64,000 nucleotides of DNA, taken from contig NZ_CP109999.1 of the NCBI RefSeq assembly GCF_025947145.1, forward strand, positions 3,224,001 to 3,288,000. The letters run 5' to 3'. Positions 36,549 through 45,059 of the stretch are shown here, piece by piece. Each line of letters opens with the position of its first letter. The stretch's first letter is position 1. The position numbers were made by a program, and so were the translations under genes. Below the pieces are notes generated by a model that worked only from the letters and a program-made list of their open reading frames with translations, had not been told where the DNA came from and did no database searches. The DNA comes from Flavobacterium sp. N1994 (GTDB lineage Bacteria; Bacteroidota; Bacteroidia; Flavobacteriales; Flavobacteriaceae).

Positions 36549-38186
36549 ATGTTACGTAAAAAAGTATATTCCCCGATTTTATTTTTTATCCTTTGCTGTC
36601 TAGGTTCTTGTACCAATCCTGTAAAAGAAGATGGGGAAAAGTATTTGACCTTAATCGATAAAGCGGATGGGTTCTTTGATAAAAAAGTGCAACTGGATAG
36701 CGCATTTTACTATTACAACCGCGCCAAGGAAATTTGTTATAGTAAAGAGGGGGAAGATTATACCTATGCCCTCTTACAAATTGCAACCATTCAGCAACAT
36801 GTGGGCGATTTCTACGGAAGTGAAGAAACGTTAACCGAAGCATTGGCTAATTATAAAGGTTCCGTGTACAAACCCTACCTTTATAATATGATGGCGGTGG
36901 CTTTTGATAAACAGAAAAAATGGGATGATGCGCTGTTATACTATCAAAAAGCCTCAAAAAGTTTTAAAGATACTATAGCAAGAACGCTTGCTAGAAACAA
37001 TATCGGTTTGATTTACCAAGAGAAAAATCAGCATGAAAAGGCCATAGTAATACTAAAACCATTATTAAATAAGCATAACCGAAAACAGGATGATGCCTTA
37101 ATCCTCAATAACCTTGGGTATTCACAATATAAGTTAAACCGTCCCGAAGCCTATGCTAATCTTTTAAAATCATATCAAGTAACAGACAGTCTAAAGGATG
37201 TCATGGGAAGCATTCAAACCAACACTCACTTGGCGGAGTTTTTTAGGGATAAGGATAAAAAAAAGTCAAGCCAGTTTGCGCTTAATGCGCTCAACGCCGC
37301 AAAGCAAGTAAATAACCCTGACGATAAACTCGAATCCCTGAAATACTTAATACAAAGTAGTGAGCCGCAAGCCGCAAAAAAATATATAACCGACTTTTTA
37401 AAAATAAATGATAGTCTGACTACAAGCCGAAATTCAGCTAAAAATCAGTTTGCCAAAATCAGATTTGATTCCAAAAAAGCAATCGAAAATGAAAAGAAAT
37501 ACAAGAGCAAAATGCAGTTTGCCTTTTTTACAGTAGCAATAATTGTTTTCTTGGCCATGCTAGTATTCTGGTATATTCGAAAAAGGAATAGGAAGAAGTT
37601 AGAAGCCTCGGTATATGAAACCGAGCATAGAATCGCTAAAAAAATTCATGATGAATTAGCCAATGATGTATTTCAAGCCATGAATTATGCGGAAAACCAA
37701 GATCTTAAAAATCCTTTAAATAGAGAGGTTTTAGTTGAAAATTTAGATGCTATTTATGCAAAGGCAAGAGATATATCACAATCCAATAGTGAAATTAAAA
37801 CAGATGCATCTTACAGTAAAGAGTTGTTAGAATTAATAAATAGTTTTAACTCTAATGAAGTCAATATTATTGTAAAAAATGCCTCCGTTATTGATTGGAA
37901 CAAAGTGAATAAAGAAACCAAGTATGCCGTATATCGTGTGCTGCAAGAACTATTGGTCAACATGAAAAAACACAGTGAAGCTAACTTGGTGGCACTTAGT
38001 TTTGAAAATACTTCCAAATCCTTAGAAATAAAATATTCAGACAACGGAAAAGGCATTGACCCTACTACATTCTCTAAAAAAGGACTTCAAAATGCGGAAA
38101 ACCGTATTAAAGCCTTGAAAGGAACTTTTAATTTTGACAGTAAAACCAGCAAAGGTTTTAGAGTTACTATCCAAATACCCAAATAG
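36549..38186 (+). CDS. TPR-containing sensor histidine kinase, NarX-like
   Basis: A 545-residue sensor kinase. The N-terminus carries a lipobox-like signal (FILCCLGSC, Cys21), then tetratricopeptide repeats outside the cytoplasm (about 30-300, for example AVAFDKQKKWDDALLYYQKA), one membrane helix (about 322-342), and a HisKA_3-type dimerisation segment with RIAKKIHDELANDV (His367). The HATPase has its N box as ELLVNMKKHS and G1 box as DNGKGID. It phosphorylates the response regulator encoded directly downstream. The input signal is unknown; TPR periplasmic parts of this type are common in Bacteroidota. Confidence 0.85.
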   Translation: MLRKKVYSPILFFILCCLGSCTNPVKEDGEKYLTLIDKADGFFDKKVQLDSAFYYYNRAKEICYSKEGEDYTYALLQIATIQQHVGDFYGSEETLTEALANYKGSVYKPYLYNMMAVAFDKQKKWDDALLYYQKASKSFKDTIARTLARNNIGLIYQEKNQHEKAIVILKPLLNKHNRKQDDALILNNLGYSQYKLNRPEAYANLLKSYQVTDSLKDVMGSIQTNTHLAEFFRDKDKKKSSQFALNALNAAKQVNNPDDKLESLKYLIQSSEPQAAKKYITDFLKINDSLTTSRNSAKNQFAKIRFDSKKAIENEKKYKSKMQFAFFTVAIIVFLAMLVFWYIRKRNRKKLEASVYETEHRIAKKIHDELANDVFQAMNYAENQDLKNPLNREVLVENLDAIYAKARDISQSNSEIKTDASYSKELLELINSFNSNEVNIIVKNASVIDWNKVNKETKYAVYRVLQELLVNMKKHSEANLVALSFENTSKSLEIKYSDNGKGIDPTTFSKKGLQNAENRIKALKGTFNFDSKTSKGFRVTIQIPK

Positions 38187-38861
38187 ATGAGCCTATTTAA
38201 AAAAGTTTTAGTTGCCGAAGATATTGACAGTATTTTTCTTTCTGTAATAAAGGCAGTAAGCGATTTTGGCATAACCCAAGTCGATCATGTTAAATATTGT
38301 GATGATGCGCTACTAAAAATTAAAAAATCAATTGCAGAGAAAGAGCCTTATGATTTATTCATTTCTGACCTTTCCTTTGAACCGGACTATCGCGAGGTTA
38401 AAATCAAAACAGGTGAAGAAGCCATTGCGCAAATTAGAGGATTATTACCCCAATTAAAAATCATTGTGTATTCCGTTGAAGATAAAAGCTTCAAAATAAA
38501 ATCATTATTCGACAACTGTAAAATCAATGCTTATGTTCACAAAGGAAGGAATAGTATCGACCAACTTAAAAAAGCTATTTCAGTAATAGAAGAGAACGAC
38601 CAAATATATCTCTCACCCAATTTACAGTATATAGTTAAAGACAAAACGACACTTGAAATAGATGATTACGATATTAAGATAATACAAGAATTGTCCATAG
38701 GAGTGACTCAAGATGAACTCGAAGTCAGATTCAAAGAACTGGGTATAACCCCCAACAGCAAAAGTACTATCGAAAAAAGATTAGGTAAACTCAAAGACCA
38801 CTTCAGAGCTAACAATACCGTGCATCTTATTGCAATTGCCAAAGACTTAGGAATAGCTTAA
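38187..38861 (+). CDS. Response regulator with LuxR-like output
   Basis: A 224-residue two-domain regulator. The receiver (1-130) has the acidic pocket (VAEDID, Asp12/14), the phosphorylation site in YDLFISDLSF (Asp about 52-54), a Ser in IVYSVED and the Lys in YVHKGRN. The C-terminal domain (about 155-224) is a GerE-like HTH, variant in sequence (STIEKRLGKLKDHFRANN as probable recognition helix). Its ATG follows the kinase stop with no gap, so the pair is translationally linked. Confidence 0.85.
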   Translation: MSLFKKVLVAEDIDSIFLSVIKAVSDFGITQVDHVKYCDDALLKIKKSIAEKEPYDLFISDLSFEPDYREVKIKTGEEAIAQIRGLLPQLKIIVYSVEDKSFKIKSLFDNCKINAYVHKGRNSIDQLKKAISVIEENDQIYLSPNLQYIVKDKTTLEIDDYDIKIIQELSIGVTQDELEVRFKELGITPNSKSTIEKRLGKLKDHFRANNTVHLIAIAKDLGIA

Positions 38862-38915
38862 CCTACAGTCTTGTCATTCTGACAAAGGAAGAATCTCATA
38901 CACCTCTTTATATTT

Positions 38916-38933
38916 CTTACGGTTTTCCGTAAG
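38916..38933. promoter_or_regulatory. Inverted repeat CTTACGG-TTTT-CCGTAAG
   Basis: Perfect 7-bp arms. It lies 84 bp upstream of the small HTH gene at 39017. The core TACGGTTTTCCGTA recurs at 39247-39260 upstream of the lipoprotein gene, and a half-decayed form at 35120-35132. It may be an operator for this small regulator. Confidence 0.6.
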
Positions 38934-39016
38934 GAATACTTCTTTCATCACTTTAAGTTTACAAAATAGTAATACTGCATTTTGATTGCAGACCTAATGT
39001 TTAAAATTGTACTGTT

Positions 39017-39232
39017 TTGGATATAAGAGTCATCATAAAAATTCACGAGCTAATTAAAGCCAAGCGAGCAGGTAATTCAGAAGATCTTTCGGAGAGATTA
39101 GGGATTTCTGTGCGCACGGTTTATAATTATATCACTTTTATGAAAACAGAACTCAATGCTCCTATAACTTACGATTCCCAAAATAAAAAATACCGTTACG
39201 AAAGGGAATGTGAATTGAATTTCAAGGGGTAG
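39017..39232 (+). CDS. Small HTH-11 (DeoR-type) DNA-binding protein
   Basis: A 71-residue protein that is almost entirely a winged helix: IHELIKAKRAGNSEDLSERL, then GISVRTVYNYITFMK (recognition helix), and PITYDSQNKKYRY (wing). It matches the HTH_11 type used in DeoR-like regulators but has no ligand-binding part. It is flanked on each side by a TACGG...CCGTA inverted repeat, suggesting auto- or local regulation. Confidence 0.8.
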   Translation: MDIRVIIKIHELIKAKRAGNSEDLSERLGISVRTVYNYITFMKTELNAPITYDSQNKKYRYERECELNFKG

Positions 39233-39246
39233 TTTTTTTATGTCTT

Positions 39247-39260
39247 TACGGTTTTCCGTA
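39247..39260. promoter_or_regulatory. Inverted repeat TACGG-TTTT-CCGTA, second copy
   Basis: Second copy of the motif, 57 bp upstream of the lipoprotein gene at 39317, directly after the stop of the small HTH gene. Confidence 0.6.
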
Positions 39261-39316
39261 TAGAATTGATTTTTATTGAGTTTAAGTTTGATTACTAATT
39301 CTAATAATCAAATAAA

Positions 39317-40120
39317 ATGAAAAAAATTACGCTATTCGTACTATTGTGCTTTTTAACATCATGTAAAACAGTAAGCACCTACTACTATCAGGTGTATAAA
39401 ACTACATCCGAAACAGTTAAACCATCAGGGAACATTATTGTTTTTGAGGATAACAATTGTAAAATAAGTTATAATCTTTGGGCAAACAATGGAAATCCTG
39501 GTTTCACATTTTACAACAAAACTAACGAGGTTATCTACCTTCAATTGGATGAAAGTTTTTATGTAATCAATGGTAATGCATATGATTATTATCAAAACAG
39601 AATCTATAGCAACTCAAGTAATACAGCAACAAATACTTCAAAAACTACAGGGTTTTCGCAATTGGGTTGGCTAGCATTATCGTCCTACACATCTAATACA
39701 ATAGCTACAAATAGTACAAGCGGAGTTCAGATTGTAGAAGCTAAAGTTGTGGCTATCCCTCCTAAATCCTCCAAGAAGGTTTCGGAATTTAACATTAATC
39801 AAACCGTTATTAGAGATTGCGATTTATTGCGATTCCCTACTGCAAAACAAACCAGCTATAAAGCTTTCTCCGAAGATTCTTCTCCTATAAAGTTTTACAA
39901 TAGCATCACCTATAAACTCGGAGATAAAACGAACAAGGTAAAAAATGATTTCTACGTTTCAGAAATAACAAATATTGCCGAAAAGAATGCTTTCAGAGAG
40001 GAAAAGAATGCTTTTTGTAATCAAAAAGGAGGAGGAATCACCAATGTTTTTATAAACAGTGCTCCCGATAAATTTTACCTCACTTACTCTAAATCACAAG
40101 CTGATACTTGGAAATACTAA
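39317..40120 (+). CDS. Hypothetical lipoprotein
   Basis: A 267-residue protein with a lipoprotein signal peptide (MKKITLFVLLCFLTSC, Cys16). The mature part is beta-rich, with Tyr/Asn/Ser-rich stretches (YYYQVYKTTSE, NTATNTSKTTG), and ends in a helical segment with NAFREEKNAFC. It resembles Bacteroidota lipoproteins of unknown function found as single genes. It is likely on the inner leaflet of the outer membrane, or surface exposed. Its upstream TACGG...CCGTA repeat suggests control by the small HTH protein. Confidence 0.7.
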   Translation: MKKITLFVLLCFLTSCKTVSTYYYQVYKTTSETVKPSGNIIVFEDNNCKISYNLWANNGNPGFTFYNKTNEVIYLQLDESFYVINGNAYDYYQNRIYSNSSNTATNTSKTTGFSQLGWLALSSYTSNTIATNSTSGVQIVEAKVVAIPPKSSKKVSEFNINQTVIRDCDLLRFPTAKQTSYKAFSEDSSPIKFYNSITYKLGDKTNKVKNDFYVSEITNIAEKNAFREEKNAFCNQKGGGITNVFINSAPDKFYLTYSKSQADTWKY

Positions 40121-40145
40121 TTACTAATTATCCACAAGAAAAAGA

Positions 40146-40352
40146 ATGAACTTATACTACGTTAATATCAATCCACAAAAAAATGGTGACCACGAAGTAC
40201 ATACAAGTGTATGTGAGTACTTGCCAAATTTTATAAACAGACAATATTTAGGCCTTTTTAAAAACTGCAAAGCAGCGGTAGAAAAAGCAAAAAAGACCTA
40301 CCCACAATCCAACGGATGTAAAACCTGTTCGTCAGAATGTCACACCAGTTAA
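40146..40352 (+). CDS. Hypothetical Cys-rich small protein
   Basis: A 68-residue protein starting MNLYYVNINPQKNGDHEVHT and ending in GCKTCSSECHTS. The pattern HTSVCEYL...NCKAAVEKAKKTYP...GCKTCSSEC resembles short zinc-binding proteins of Bacteroidota in which His/Cys and two C-terminal Cys hold a metal. Cytoplasmic. It lies 26 bp after the lipoprotein gene. Confidence 0.7.
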   Translation: MNLYYVNINPQKNGDHEVHTSVCEYLPNFINRQYLGLFKNCKAAVEKAKKTYPQSNGCKTCSSECHTS

Positions 40353-40367
40353 ATACAGTATAGCAGA

Positions 40368-40417
40368 AGTGTTTGCTCCGGGATGGTTTGTGGTATTCTA
40401 TCTCGGTCGCAAACACT
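40368..40417 (+). ncRNA. Long structured hairpin between two genes
   Basis: Outer stem AGTGTTTGC/GCAAACACT (9 bp, perfect), inner stem CCGGGAT/ATCTCGG (7 bp, one G-U pair), with a 15-nt loop. It lies 16 bp after the 68-residue gene and 184 bp before the cassette starting at 40601. No U tract follows, so it may be a leader structure or processed RNA rather than a terminator. Confidence 0.45.
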
Positions 40418-40600
40418 AAAGTATATAATTAATTGTTAATAAAAACTAAGAAACTGCATTCTGGTTGCAGAGTGGAATTGTAAAATTGTTATGTTTTAAA
40501 AAAATAATTATTAAAAGAGAGTGAAGTTCAGAAATCACTAAAAAAAACGAGGAGTAACCGAAAAGCCAAAAGAGTAGGACAAAACAAAAACTAAAATAAC

Positions 40601-41185
40601 ATGTCAAAAAAAATTTACCAAACAGCATTTTTTCTTGGATTGATTTTAATAATGAACCAAAACTGTCTTGCTCAGAAAACACCAGATGAATTAAAGGCGG
40701 AAAGAGAAGTTTTAAAAGCGGAAATGAAATCAAAAGAAGCAGAAGAGCGAAAAGCTAAATTTGAAAAATTAACCGAACCAAAAGTTTCTGGGATTTCAAG
40801 CATTGATCAGCTGGCAGTAAATTCTACTAAGATGCTAGTTTCAACTAAAGAAATTAATACTCTTGTTCCTGAAATGTATAAAAGAACAGTTGGTGAATCA
40901 GTAGATGGAGTTACAGACGTAACGGTTAAAAAGCCAACAATGGATGAACTTACTAAATTGGCATCTAATATTGCTAGCCAGATTGAAATTGTTACCGCTT
41001 CATCTGCATTAGTAGCCTCTGCATCATCTGATATCAAGAGCGCTGGATTGATGCAGGCTCCTAAAGCTACAAAATCTTTAAACTTTTCTAAAGAAGTCAT
41101 GGCGTTGGTTTTACCGGAATTGAAGTTAAACCTAAAAGTGATCAGTAACCTAATTGCAACTCTGAAATCCTCCGGAAACTATTAA
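40601..41185 (+). CDS. Hypothetical secreted helical protein
   Basis: A 194-residue exported protein with a signal peptide (about 1-24, ending CLAQ), followed by a Lys/Glu-rich coiled-coil segment (DELKAEREVLKAEMKSKEAEER, about 28-50) and further helices. Periplasmic. No family is recognised. It begins the cassette with the CsgG-like gene 5 bp downstream, so it may be a chaperone or assembly helper of it, which is an inference from position. Confidence 0.7.
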   Translation: MSKKIYQTAFFLGLILIMNQNCLAQKTPDELKAEREVLKAEMKSKEAEERKAKFEKLTEPKVSGISSIDQLAVNSTKMLVSTKEINTLVPEMYKRTVGESVDGVTDVTVKKPTMDELTKLASNIASQIEIVTASSALVASASSDIKSAGLMQAPKATKSLNFSKEVMALVLPELKLNLKVISNLIATLKSSGNY

Positions 41186-41190
41186 GCAGT

Positions 41191-42021
41191 ATGAGAAATT
41201 TAAACTCTCTTTTATTGCTTCTGCTTACGAATGTGTTTTTAGTGCATTCGCAATCACCTGCAAAACCAATTTTAGGAGTCGCAGCATTTACTTCAGAAGT
41301 TAATTCTAAGTATTCTGGTGCTGTTGCTGAAAAGGTAGTCCAAGTAGTTACTAATTCAAAACGCTTTACGGTAGTTGACAGAACCAGTTATGATAAACTC
41401 AAACAGGAACTAGAATTCCAAAAGTCAGAGGCTTTTCTGGATAGTAAAAACACCGTTAAGCAGGATGTGGCTCTAGCAGCTGAAAACATGATTGTCGGCA
41501 ATATTCTAAAAATGAGTATTTACGCGATTAAAAACAGTGATGGAAGTGTTAATGGCTACAAATCAAGTATCTCTTTTACGTTGAAAGTAAATGAGGTAGA
41601 ATCTGGAAAAACTACTGAAGCCGAGAGCTTTCAGACCGATGTAAGTCCTTTAATGTTATCCCCTGAAAGTGCCGTAAACGAAGCATTAAAATCAGTTGAG
41701 CCCAAATTAATAGCCTATTTTATAAAAACATTCCCACTAACAACTAAGATTTGTAAAATCCTAACCATAAAAAAGGAAACGGCCTTGACTATTTTAATTT
41801 CTGGAGGAAAGGAATTTGGTTTTAAGGAAGGCGATAAACTAACCGTTGAAAAAAATGAAATGATTGACGGCAAACCATATCCATCTCAGATAGGCGAATT
41901 AAAAATAAGCAAAATTGCAGGGGATGATTTTTCAGAATGTACTGTTTCTGATGGAGGGAAGGAAATTCTTTCCAGATTTAACGCTGCAGAAAAATTAACT
42001 TGTAAACTAATACTAAAATAG
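41191..42021 (+). CDS. CsgG/HfaB-like family protein
   Basis: A 276-residue exported protein. After the signal peptide (about 1-22, ending VHSQ) comes a CsgG-type domain: KPILGVAAFTSEVN, a VVTNSKRFTVVDRTSYDKLK segment and a later AENMIVGNIL, which matches the N-terminal fold of CsgG, the outer-membrane pore of curli secretion. It lacks the lipobox Cys of true CsgG, and its C-terminal part (about 190-276) is a separate small beta domain. It may therefore be a periplasmic relative rather than a pore. The family-level call is moderately secure. Confidence 0.75.
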   Translation: MRNLNSLLLLLLTNVFLVHSQSPAKPILGVAAFTSEVNSKYSGAVAEKVVQVVTNSKRFTVVDRTSYDKLKQELEFQKSEAFLDSKNTVKQDVALAAENMIVGNILKMSIYAIKNSDGSVNGYKSSISFTLKVNEVESGKTTEAESFQTDVSPLMLSPESAVNEALKSVEPKLIAYFIKTFPLTTKICKILTIKKETALTILISGGKEFGFKEGDKLTVEKNEMIDGKPYPSQIGELKISKIAGDDFSECTVSDGGKEILSRFNAAEKLTCKLILK

Positions 42022-42024
42022 TAA

Positions 42025-42498
42025 ATGAAAACCCTATTTAATAAAACAAGTCTTTTACTTATTTTATTGTTCCTTATAACCATTAGTAGCTGCAGTAATA
42101 AAATAGTACCAACTTCCGAAGCAAATTATGTTTCTGGTAAAGAAGGATATATTACGATAAGGGCAATCGGTTACGGAAAGAACGAACAGGAAGCAATTGG
42201 AAATGCTGAAAAGCAAGCCATTAACGTTATACTTTTTAGAGGCCTTCCTGAATCGGAACAAAAAACAGCCTTAATTGGAACTGATGAATCAGCTGAAATA
42301 GGAAAAAACAAAGTCTATTTCGAAAAGTTTTATAATCAGAAAAGATACAAAACATTCATAATGTCAAGTATTCCAGTCAGTGCTTTTGCAAAACAAAATG
42401 GAGGTTCAAAAAGCATAGCCGTCGATGTAAAAATTAACTTGGTTGCCTTACGAAAGGACTTGGAACAAAACAATGTAATCCGCAAGTTTGGATTTTAA
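42025..42498 (+). CDS. LPP20-like lipoprotein
   Basis: A 157-residue lipoprotein (signal peptide ending LITISSC, Cys23). The mature domain begins GYITIRAIGYGKNEQEAIGNAEKQA, the pattern of LPP20-type lipoproteins in which a repeated helix-strand unit packs like TolB-N or CsgG-type domains. It is 3 bp downstream of the CsgG-like gene and overlaps the next reading frame slightly. It is likely an outer-membrane accessory of the same assembly. Confidence 0.7.
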   Translation: MKTLFNKTSLLLILLFLITISSCSNKIVPTSEANYVSGKEGYITIRAIGYGKNEQEAIGNAEKQAINVILFRGLPESEQKTALIGTDESAEIGKNKVYFEKFYNQKRYKTFIMSSIPVSAFAKQNGGSKSIAVDVKINLVALRKDLEQNNVIRKFGF

Positions 42499-42508
42499 AA
42501 TACACCTT

Positions 42509-43414
42509 ATGATATATAAAGCCATAAAATATAATGCTGTACTGCTGATGCTATGCATTTCAAATAATATATTCAGCCAAATTGCGTCGACCAACAGTGG
42601 CGGTCAGGTAGTAACAGTGCAACCCAAAATAATGGTAATCCCCTATACAAAAGAGGGTGAAGATTTGCGTACTGTTTTAGAAAACGACCCAAACAAACGA
42701 ATTGCAATAACCAAAATAAAAGAAGGTTTTGACAGTAGAGGTTTTACAACAGTAGATTTTATAGCAAAATTAAAAGCCGCTAAAGACAACAATATTTTTA
42801 CTTCGGATAATCAAACAGACATTAAGGCTCAGATTATTCAGATGTCTGGTGCTGATGTTTATGTACAGGCAGAAGTAATAGTTGACAACGCAAGTTCTGG
42901 TAATGCTGTAAAACTAATTTTAACTGGTTATGAAGCATCAACAGGAAATTCATTATCGAATAAAGTTGGAGAGAGTGGTAGGTTTTACACTGAAGATTAT
43001 AACAAGCTGGCTTCAAAAGCAGTTGAAAGTTGTATTGAGGATTTCCTAAATGTAATGCAGACCAAATTTACAGATATTGTAAATAATGGGAAATCGGTTA
43101 TCGTTGATATCAGTTTTGATGCTGGTTCGCAGTATAAAATGTCATCAGAGATAGGCTCAGATGGGTTACCTCTTTCCGATCAGATTGAAGTATGGATGGA
43201 AAAAAATGCGTTTAAAAACAATTATCACATCCAAGGGACAACCGATACGAGAATGATCTTAGACGATGTCAAAATTCCATTGAAGGACCAAACTACAGGT
43301 AATAATTACAATCCAAACAAATTTGCGCTCGAAATTTTTAAATTTTTCAAAGGCTTGGGCTTACAACCAGCTAAAGATGTTAAAAGCAGTACAATTTATA
43401 TAACAATTAAATAA
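42509..43414 (+). CDS. DUF6175-like exported protein
   Basis: A 301-residue exported protein. I chose the ATG at 42509 because it gives a proper signal peptide (MIYKAIKYNAVLLMLCIS..., ending IFSQ); an upstream ATG at 42488 adds seven residues and overlaps the previous gene. The mature part starts PKIMVIPYTKEGEDLRT, the beginning typical of DUF6175 proteins in Bacteroidota, with SGADVYVQAEVIVD and a FFKGLGLQPA tail. Function unknown, periplasmic or surface. Same cassette. Confidence 0.75.
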   Translation: MIYKAIKYNAVLLMLCISNNIFSQIASTNSGGQVVTVQPKIMVIPYTKEGEDLRTVLENDPNKRIAITKIKEGFDSRGFTTVDFIAKLKAAKDNNIFTSDNQTDIKAQIIQMSGADVYVQAEVIVDNASSGNAVKLILTGYEASTGNSLSNKVGESGRFYTEDYNKLASKAVESCIEDFLNVMQTKFTDIVNNGKSVIVDISFDAGSQYKMSSEIGSDGLPLSDQIEVWMEKNAFKNNYHIQGTTDTRMILDDVKIPLKDQTTGNNYNPNKFALEIFKFFKGLGLQPAKDVKSSTIYITIK

Positions 43415-43420
43415 ATAAAA

Positions 43421-44362
43421 ATGAAATACATTTATTTTATACTAATCGCTACGCTTTTTTCTTTTACATCAAAAGCTCAATTAACTAATGAAATCGGCAA
43501 AATTTCTCTTTCGGTAGTCATGCCAGAAGTAATGGAAAATTTAGATGACTCCCAATTGGCAAAACTAGACACAAAGATTTCCCAAATCGTAACACTTTCA
43601 GGTTTGTCTGATTCTGGTTATGACAACAACTTTGTGATTTATCCAAAGTTGGCTGTCAATGAAACCAACGTTGTCGAAGGTGGAATGCAAAACATAACTG
43701 TTGTGAATGTGGAGTTAAGTCTTTTTATAAAGCAGGTAGACAGCAATATACTGTTCTCTTCTGTCAGTAAAAAAATAAGCGGAAGCGCAAGCAGTAAGGA
43801 ATTAGCAATAACAAACGCAATAACCAAAATTGCAGTAAACGATCCAGACTATAAAATATTCATCGATAAAAGTAAAACCAAAATCATAGCGTATTACGAA
43901 GCAAAATGTGCTGATATCATTAAAAAATCAGAGAATTTGATTAAGAAGCAGCAATTTGAAGAAGCCTTTGGTTTACTTATGTCTGTTCCAGATGCTGTTA
44001 GCTGTCATACTCAGGTTCAGGCAACGGCACTCGAAGCCTACAAAGGATTTCAGAAAAAGAATTGTACCAAACAAATGCAACTGGCAAAAAATACTATCGC
44101 AACTAACAATTATGTAGAAACACTAAACATTTTGTCAGATATAGATCCCGCTTCACCTTGTTATAAAGAAGCTCAAAATCTTGCAAAAACTATTGAGACC
44201 AAAGTAAATGCTGAAGAAAAAAAACTATGGGATTTCCAAATGAAGCAATATAACGATTCTGTAGGGTTGGAAAAACAAAGGATAAACGCCATCAAGGATA
44301 TCGCAGTTTCTTATTATAAAAGTCAAAGTAATAATTTGAATTATACTTTGATAGTTAAGTAA
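43421..44362 (+). CDS. Hypothetical exported protein of the CsgG-like cassette
   Basis: A 313-residue protein with a signal peptide (about 1-19, ending SKAQ). The first half is beta-rich (ISLSVVMPEVMENL, VVNVELSLFIKQVDSN), and the second half is helical with paired Cys (AVSCHTQ and KNCTKQ, later SPCYKE) that could form disulfides, plus a TPR-like helical pattern (KQQFEEAFGLLMSVPD). It is 6 bp downstream of the DUF6175-like gene. Function unknown; probably a scaffold of the same envelope system. Confidence 0.7.
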   Translation: MKYIYFILIATLFSFTSKAQLTNEIGKISLSVVMPEVMENLDDSQLAKLDTKISQIVTLSGLSDSGYDNNFVIYPKLAVNETNVVEGGMQNITVVNVELSLFIKQVDSNILFSSVSKKISGSASSKELAITNAITKIAVNDPDYKIFIDKSKTKIIAYYEAKCADIIKKSENLIKKQQFEEAFGLLMSVPDAVSCHTQVQATALEAYKGFQKKNCTKQMQLAKNTIATNNYVETLNILSDIDPASPCYKEAQNLAKTIETKVNAEEKKLWDFQMKQYNDSVGLEKQRINAIKDIAVSYYKSQSNNLNYTLIVK

Positions 44363-44549
44363 TAGCTAACAGAATGTCTTTTTATAGCGCAATAAAATTC
44401 ATTGCAACTTATTCAGTTAAGCTAACTTTAATAGTGTGTGCTATATCGCTTTAACACGAGCAACCAAATTGAAATTATAAACGTGGAATATCTACTAAAA
44501 AAAGTTAGTAATAATTTAAAATAATTTACATATACCCAAAAAAAACATT

Positions 44550-44978
44550 ATGAAAAAATTAGTCTTTTTATTTGTATTTCTATCATTTTCAAAAATTTCC
44601 TTGGCTCAAAATATTACATATAAGAATGACGCTTGGGGTAATATTGTAGCAGTAGATGTTAATGGACAAACTATTGCCACTCAGAAAACTGATGCCTGGG
44701 GTAATAAAGTTTGGGTAGATAATAGAGGAAATACAATTACTACACAAAAAAAAGATGCGTGGGGCAACACTATCCAGCAAGATAATAATGGAAATACAAC
44801 TTCAGTACAGAAGAAAGACGCTTGGGGAAATACTATCCAACAAGACAATAGCGGAAATACCAAATATGTATATAAAAATGATGCATGGGGAAATACGGCT
44901 GTATACGATAATGAAGGAAATAAACTTGGAACATACAAAAAAGACGCTTGGGGAAATACAGTTTTTATTAAAGAATAA
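44550..44978 (+). CDS. Small secreted protein of 21-residue tandem repeats
   Basis: A 142-residue exported protein (signal peptide 1-19, ending SLAQ) made of six units of 21 residues (the last one short), each like KKDAWGNTIQQDNNGNT plus TSVQ. The invariant core is DAWGN at the first turn and DNxGN at the second, so each unit is two short strands joined by Gly-Asn turns, rich in Asn and Gln. The layout recalls curlin (CsgA) repeats, which also have two strands per 20-odd residues, but the sequence differs. It is 188 bp after the previous cassette gene and could be its exported substrate; a RHS- or WG-like beta-hairpin repeat is the other option. Confidence 0.75.
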   Translation: MKKLVFLFVFLSFSKISLAQNITYKNDAWGNIVAVDVNGQTIATQKTDAWGNKVWVDNRGNTITTQKKDAWGNTIQQDNNGNTTSVQKKDAWGNTIQQDNSGNTKYVYKNDAWGNTAVYDNEGNKLGTYKKDAWGNTVFIKE

Positions 44979-45059
44979 AAAACTGTAGTTACCAATAAAT
45001 AGATTAAATATATTAGAATATTTCTAACCAAATAATAAACTTTCAAAAAGGCAATAAAT

